This document shows positions 5,898-9,003 of a stretch of 9,003 bases of DNA, piece after piece. Each line of letters starts with the position of its first letter. The stretch's first letter is position 1. Under the pieces are notes generated by a model. The model was not told where the DNA came from and did not search any database. It worked only from the letters and a program-made list of their open reading frames with translations. Both the position numbers and the translations under genes were made by a program. The stretch comes from Oscillospiraceae bacterium (lineage in GTDB: Bacteria; Bacillota; Clostridia; Oscillospirales; Ruminococcaceae): positions 4,106 through 13,108 of the forward strand of contig JAHZHS010000053.1 of assembly GCA_019420135.1 (NCBI GenBank), given 5' to 3'.

Positions 5898-7760
5898 TCA
5901 CTTTTTCCGGCCATGATAGGTTCTGCGGGACTTGGGTGCTGCTTCCATGCGGCGGCGGATGAGCACCACCGCCAGCACCGCAGCGCCAATCGCCAGCACC
6001 ACGATGCCCACATACAGCGGCAGACGGCTGGACATTTCCGCCGTCTCCTCCACCTTTTGCTGTTCCTCCGGGGAGAGGGTGGGCTCCGGCGTGGGGGACG
6101 GGGTGGGCGTGGGGGTCATGGTAGGCGCAGGCGTCACCCCAATGATGGTACCTGCCATGGGGTCCTCCACCGGCGCAGCGGTGCGTGCCGGCCGGGGTGT
6201 GGCGGAGGCGGCAGGTGCAGGTGCCGCGGCCGGGGTGGGCGTGGGAGTGGGCGTACTTTCCTCCTCCTGGCTGCCCTGGACTGTGACGGTCTGGGTCTGT
6301 GCCTGACCGGCCGGGGTGGGCGCGGGGGTTGCAGATGCCGCGGGGGTCGGAGTGGCGATCGGCTGGGTCACGGTTCCCTCCGGCAGGGCTCCGATGGAAA
6401 TGGCGGTTTTGCCTTCGGCTCCCAGGCCGGTAATGCTGCTGACAAACCATGCCGTGCCGTCTTTGGTCAGCCGGATGGTATGGGATCCGGGCATCAGATT
6501 TTCCAGGATCAGCTTGCCCTCGCCGTCAATCCGTCCCACCGTCTCCACGCCGTCCACATAGACCGTCACGGTACAGTTGGTCACTGCACCGTCGGTCATC
6601 AGCACAGCGTTGTAGGGTTCTGCCGTGACCGGCAGGCTCCGCCCGGCAGTTCCCTGGCGCCCCAGCAGAACGGCCAGCGTGGCCGCGTCCGCATTCTTGG
6701 GCAGATCCAGCAGTGCACGGTGTACCGTCAGCGCTGCGGACGAGGCTGGCGTCGGATCGGCAGCTGTGCCCTCTGCCGCCATGGCTGCGGGCACATTCTG
6801 ACCGAGATAATCCACATTGCCTTCCAGGCCGTAGGCGGTCACCAGATGGGAGGGCACCACCAAAGCCAGCGTCCCGGCGTCATCGTCCAGCCGGATCTCG
6901 GTCTCGCCATCCAGCCCGGGCAGCCAGGCCTGGACCAGCTGGCGGTCATTGTTGGTGGTCTGGTAGGTAAAGCGCAGGCCGCTGACCTGAGGATAGGACC
7001 CGCTGTTATCCTCCCCCGTCGCCAGCATATCCTGCAGGGCATAGGTGAGGATCTGGCCCAGCTTGTCCTGCGTCACTACAAAGAGGCACAGGGAGTCATC
7101 CTCCAGATATTCGCCAAGGGTTTCCGCCGTCAGCGTGGTCCCGGCGGGCACATTTTTCAAAAAGCTTGCCCCGTCCACAATGGCCACCAGCGGCAGATCC
7201 CGCAGTTCAGGCGTGTTCTGCCACACCGCACTGGACGCCACGGCATAGGACATGGCATCGGCTGTCAGATCCCCGAAGTTGGTTTCCTCGCGGTCGGAAA
7301 CGCGGATTCCCGCATCTCCCACAACGGTCTGGTCCGTCCAGAGCTGGGCAGTCGGCAGCAGCGAAGCCTCGGCATCAGGATTTCCTGCGGGGTATTTGCC
7401 CCGGGCCGAAACCGCCCCCACCATCCAGCTGACCGGCCAGCGGTCCGGCGTAATAACGGAAAGCGGCTGCGCCGTCTCCTCCGTGGCATCCTCGGGGGTC
7501 GCATCCTCCGGTGTGGCGGCATCTTCGGCGGTGGCGGCGTCTTCCTGGGTTGCCGCATCTTCCGCGGTGGCTTCCCCCTCCCCGGCAAGGAGACGGAGAA
7601 TGCTTCCCAGAATCGGCACATCCATCAGTGCCTCCATTACACCGCCGGCAGGCTGTGTCATGGCCGCAAAGGCTGCCTCCGCTGAGACCGGGGCGGCCAG
7701 TGATGCCATCAGACAGCCGGCCAGAGCAAGGCTGATCAGACGGTACCGGATCGGTTTCAT
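5898..7760 (-). CDS. Membrane-anchored exported protein with orphan 5'-nucleotidase C-terminal domain
   Basis: The 620-residue product starts with a signal peptide (LISLALAGCLMASLAAPVSA, 8-27). An acidic repeat of TxEDAA units follows (65-96). Residues about 140-330 match the C-terminal domain of 5'-nucleotidases: REETNFGDLTADAM (157-170), LPLVAIVDGASF (189-200), a run with the family's T-x-x-x-L-x-x-x-L spacing, LGQILTYALQ (234-243) and YPQVSGLRFTY (256-266). The metallophosphatase domain that should precede it, with its GNHE motif, is absent, so nucleotide hydrolysis is unlikely; a binding or structural role is inferred. A PEGA/prealbumin-like beta domain lies at about 392-456 (VTVYVDGVETVGR, LMPGSHTIRL). 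A Thr/Pro/Ala linker (467-563), one membrane helix (582-602) and a basic tail (IRRRM to HGRKK) form the C-terminal anchor. AAAGGAGG sits 7 bases before the ATG at 7760. An open frame further upstream crosses a terminator and is rejected. Confidence 0.88.
   Translation of the reverse strand: MKPIRYRLISLALAGCLMASLAAPVSAEAAFAAMTQPAGGVMEALMDVPILGSILRLLAGEGEATAEDAATQEDAATAEDAATPEDATPEDATEETAQPLSVITPDRWPVSWMVGAVSARGKYPAGNPDAEASLLPTAQLWTDQTVVGDAGIRVSDREETNFGDLTADAMSYAVASSAVWQNTPELRDLPLVAIVDGASFLKNVPAGTTLTAETLGEYLEDDSLCLFVVTQDKLGQILTYALQDMLATGEDNSGSYPQVSGLRFTYQTTNNDRQLVQAWLPGLDGETEIRLDDDAGTLALVVPSHLVTAYGLEGNVDYLGQNVPAAMAAEGTAADPTPASSAALTVHRALLDLPKNADAATLAVLLGRQGTAGRSLPVTAEPYNAVLMTDGAVTNCTVTVYVDGVETVGRIDGEGKLILENLMPGSHTIRLTKDGTAWFVSSITGLGAEGKTAISIGALPEGTVTQPIATPTPAASATPAPTPAGQAQTQTVTVQGSQEEESTPTPTPTPAAAPAPAASATPRPARTAAPVEDPMAGTIIGVTPAPTMTPTPTPSPTPEPTLSPEEQQKVEETAEMSSRLPLYVGIVVLAIGAAVLAVVLIRRRMEAAPKSRRTYHGRKK
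6232..6251 (+). other. G-quadruplex-capable tract opposite the Thr-Pro linker coding sequence
   Basis: The plus strand carries four closely spaced runs of three or more G (GGGG-T-GGG-CGT-GGG-AGT-GGG), meeting the usual G3+ with 1-7 base loop pattern. It is the complement of CCC proline codons in the linker of the exported protein, so it lies on the template strand for that gene. Confidence 0.5.
7473..7568 (-). repeat. Imperfect tandem repeat encoding TxEDAA units
   Basis: Three 18-base units (TAEDAA, TQEDAA, TAEDAA) are followed by two 15-base units (TPEDA, TPEDA) and a degenerate TEE end, all in frame within the exported nucleotidase-domain protein. The units differ at a few bases each, so this is an older coding minisatellite that could change length without shifting the frame. 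It encodes an acidic, probably disordered spacer between the signal peptide region and the folded domain. Confidence 0.8.
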
Positions 7761-7766
7761 AACATT

Positions 7767-7796
7767 CCCTCCTTTGGGCGGAGGGGCACTTGCCCC
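7767..7796 (-). promoter_or_regulatory. Overlapping leader hairpins that may cover the ribosome binding site
   Basis: In the minus-strand RNA, CCCUCC (7780-7785) can pair with GGAGGG (7767-7772), which is the ribosome binding site of the gene starting at 7760, around a GCCCAAA loop. Just upstream, GGGGC and GCCCC (7792-7796, 7783-7787) can form a competing hairpin with an AAGU-type loop. The two share bases 7783-7785, so only one can form fully. This would be a simple on/off arrangement for translation, but short GC-rich pairings also arise by chance. Confidence 0.35.
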
Positions 7797-7821
7797 CGGC
7801 CCAAACCTTTCTGCATCCTTT

Positions 7822-7861
7822 GAAAAGAACAAAAGCCGGGACTGTGTGCCCCGGCCTTTGT
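7822..7861 (-). terminator. Intrinsic terminator after the foldase-like gene
   Basis: On the minus strand, ACAAAGGCCGGG (7850-7861) pairs with CCCGGCTTTTGT (7829-7840) over 12 positions with one mismatch and a nine-base loop, followed by a T-rich run (TTTTGTTCTTTTC). It lies between the foldase-like gene and the nucleotidase-domain gene. I see no clear -35/-10 pair between it and the downstream ATG, so the downstream gene may depend on read-through or on a weak promoter. Confidence 0.9.
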
Positions 7862-7949
7862 CCTGAACGCGGCCGCAAAGCTCTGCGGCGGCAGCCGCAG
7901 GCATCTTGACGGCCCCGCATGGTTTCCGTGAAAGATGATCTGTCAGAGA

Positions 7950-9003
7950 TCAGACACTCCGCTTGATGTTGGATGCCTTGTAGGTGCTCATGGCGCTGTC
8001 GTTGAGCTCATGCTCCATGGCGGCACCCTCGGCATACAGCTCATTGGTGAAGTCGTCGCTCTTCATTTCGCTGAGCAGGTCGTACTGTTCCTGATAGCTG
8101 GCAACGGTACCCTGTTCCATCGGGTCAACCTTGCGCATCACGGCGATGGCAGTGCCCAGATCCACCTTGACCCACTGGCCGTAACCGGCGGCATCCAGGG
8201 CATCGGTGAGGGTGTTGCCGCCGTTGCCGTCATCGTAGCTGAGCAGCGAGGAGGGCGTGTACAGCTGAGATCCGAAGTAATACATCGACTGGGACTTGTC
8301 AAAATCGGTGGAGCCCAGAATTTCCATAGCCTGAGGCACATACTCCAGAGCCGTCTGATACATGACCATATACGCACTGCCGGAGTCTGTTCCCGCAGGC
8401 GCGCTGGACTGGAGATCCGCCATGCAGGCATCGGCCAGGCTGTCGATAGCAGCAGCCTGCTCGCTGGAGGCGAAAGAATAGGTGCTGGTATCCATCAGCG
8501 GCAGGAAGACCGCATCCACATAACGGCAGTCGGTCTTCAGGAACTCCTCATACTCTGCCTCGGTGACCGGCTGCTGGCCGTTTTCCCCGTACATGTAATC
8601 CAGGCAGACCTGAGCCTTCTGGGAGTTGAGCAGGTAAGCCTCCAGCGTATCCTTGGAAATGCCGTTGGCCTCGTACACATCCCCGTTGGACTCCCACATG
8701 GAGTCGGTGCTGTCGGCCACCTCGGAGGTGGCGGCGTCTTCCAACGTGGCGCCCAGCTCGTCGAACTTGGCCTCCACGGCGGCGTAATACTCAATGTTGC
8801 GCAGCGTCAGGCGGGAAATGTAGTCGGCACCGTCGGTGGTGACCTCCTCATCCCCGATGGTTCCGGTAACACTGGCCTTGAGCACCGCGGAGACGTCGTT
8901 GGCGGTCTCTCCGGTCGCCAGGTCGGCAAGGGGGGAGGCGGTGCTGTACGCATTGTAGTGGGCCAGCAGGTGAATGCCCGCCGGGGTCTCAACGCCGCCG
9001 ATG
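7950..9003 (-). CDS. SurA/PrsA-like secreted chaperone or foldase-type protein, N-terminus cut by window
   Basis: The frame is open from the window edge to a TGA at 7950, giving about 350 residues with the start outside. The visible N-terminal part (GGVETPAGIHLLAHYNAYS, near 8943-8999) has the look of the segment just after the signal or lipoprotein anchor in PrsA/SurA-type proteins of Clostridia, with a self-description like G(x)EIPAGVYLLYQ. Long amphipathic helices follow, including TLRNIEYYAAVEAKFDELG, NGISKDTLEAYLLNSQKAQ and PVTEAEYEEFLK, as in SurA N-domains that bind unfolded clients. A region starting RYVDAVFLPLMD corresponds in place to a parvulin prolyl isomerase domain but looks degenerate. 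A GTG at 8885 is not taken as the start because the frame continues upstream with matching sequence. A terminator follows at 7822-7861. The gene is real; the family name is moderate. Confidence 0.82.
   Translation of the reverse strand, partial: IGGVETPAGIHLLAHYNAYSTASPLADLATGETANDVSAVLKASVTGTIGDEEVTTDGADYISRLTLRNIEYYAAVEAKFDELGATLEDAATSEVADSTDSMWESNGDVYEANGISKDTLEAYLLNSQKAQVCLDYMYGENGQQPVTEAEYEEFLKTDCRYVDAVFLPLMDTSTYSFASSEQAAAIDSLADACMADLQSSAPAGTDSGSAYMVMYQTALEYVPQAMEILGSTDFDKSQSMYYFGSQLYTPSSLLSYDDGNGGNTLTDALDAAGYGQWVKVDLGTAIAVMRKVDPMEQGTVASYQEQYDLLSEMKSDDFTNELYAEGAAMEHELNDSAMSTYKASNIKRSV

Noticed and set aside
5853..7685. A 610-codon open frame on the plus strand
   Set aside because: It lies opposite the signal-peptide and nucleotidase-domain gene, starts inside the convergent terminator hairpin, has no ribosome binding site, and its Gly/Arg/His-rich translation matches no domain. 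It is an effect of high GC content.
7761..7904. N-terminal extension of the nucleotidase-domain gene to 7904
   Set aside because: The extension reads through an intrinsic terminator and hides the signal peptide, while the ATG at 7760 has an excellent ribosome binding site.
7473..8745. Similarity between the EDAAT repeat of one exported protein and TLEDAATSEVA in the foldase-like protein
   Set aside because: Only five or six residues match in a low-complexity context, so shared ancestry or gene conversion cannot be supported.

Overview
The window looks like chromosomal DNA from a GC-rich Gram-positive Clostridia member, most plausibly an Oscillospiraceae/Ruminococcaceae gut anaerobe (Faecalibacterium, Gemmiger or Subdoligranulum type). 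The grounds are strong AGGAGG-type ribosome binding sites, U-tailed intrinsic terminators, an ECF-type thiamine transporter subunit under a TPP riboswitch, a DUF3810 protein, and exported proteins with Thr-Pro linkers. This is a lineage inference; no rRNA or other marker gene is present.

Layout, left to right. (1) 1-994, minus: 5' part of a gene for a membrane-anchored or secreted surface protein with a Thr-Pro linker and a SpaA/prealbumin-like domain; its C-terminus lies outside the window. It has a good promoter of its own at 1067-1095. (2) 1207-2304, minus: a DUF3810-type membrane protein with an HEFAH metallopeptidase-like motif. (3) 2305-2488: a divergent promoter region. (4) 2489-4195, plus: a compact GlgB-type 1,4-alpha-glucan branching enzyme with its catalytic residues intact. 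(5) 4228-5159, plus: a complete thiamine uptake unit, made of a sigma-A promoter, TPP riboswitch, riboswitch-controlled terminator, thiT and a terminator. (6) 5161-5812, plus: a small polytopic DUF4203-like membrane protein with its own promoter. (7) 5842-5876: a hairpin between convergent genes. (8) 5898-7760, minus: a signal-peptide protein with an orphan 5'-nucleotidase C-terminal domain, long Thr/Pro/Ala linkers and a C-terminal membrane anchor. (9) 7822-7861: a terminator. (10) 7950-9003, minus: the 3' part of a gene for a secreted SurA/PrsA-like chaperone-type protein.

The genes do not form one pathway. Most are single-gene transcription units separated by recognisable promoters and terminators. 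Three of them (1, 8, 10) encode exported proteins and three (DUF3810, ThiT, DUF4203-like) encode integral membrane proteins, so the common theme is the cell envelope, with glycogen synthesis and thiamine uptake between them.

No mobile element, CRISPR array, rRNA or tRNA was seen. I found no convincing new multi-gene system. The best leads are the orphan nucleotidase domain with an altered ligand motif, the RNA structure that may cover its ribosome binding site, the complete riboswitch switching architecture, and G-quadruplex-capable tracts produced by the Thr-Pro linkers. Long open frames opposite the real genes come from the high GC content and are not annotated.
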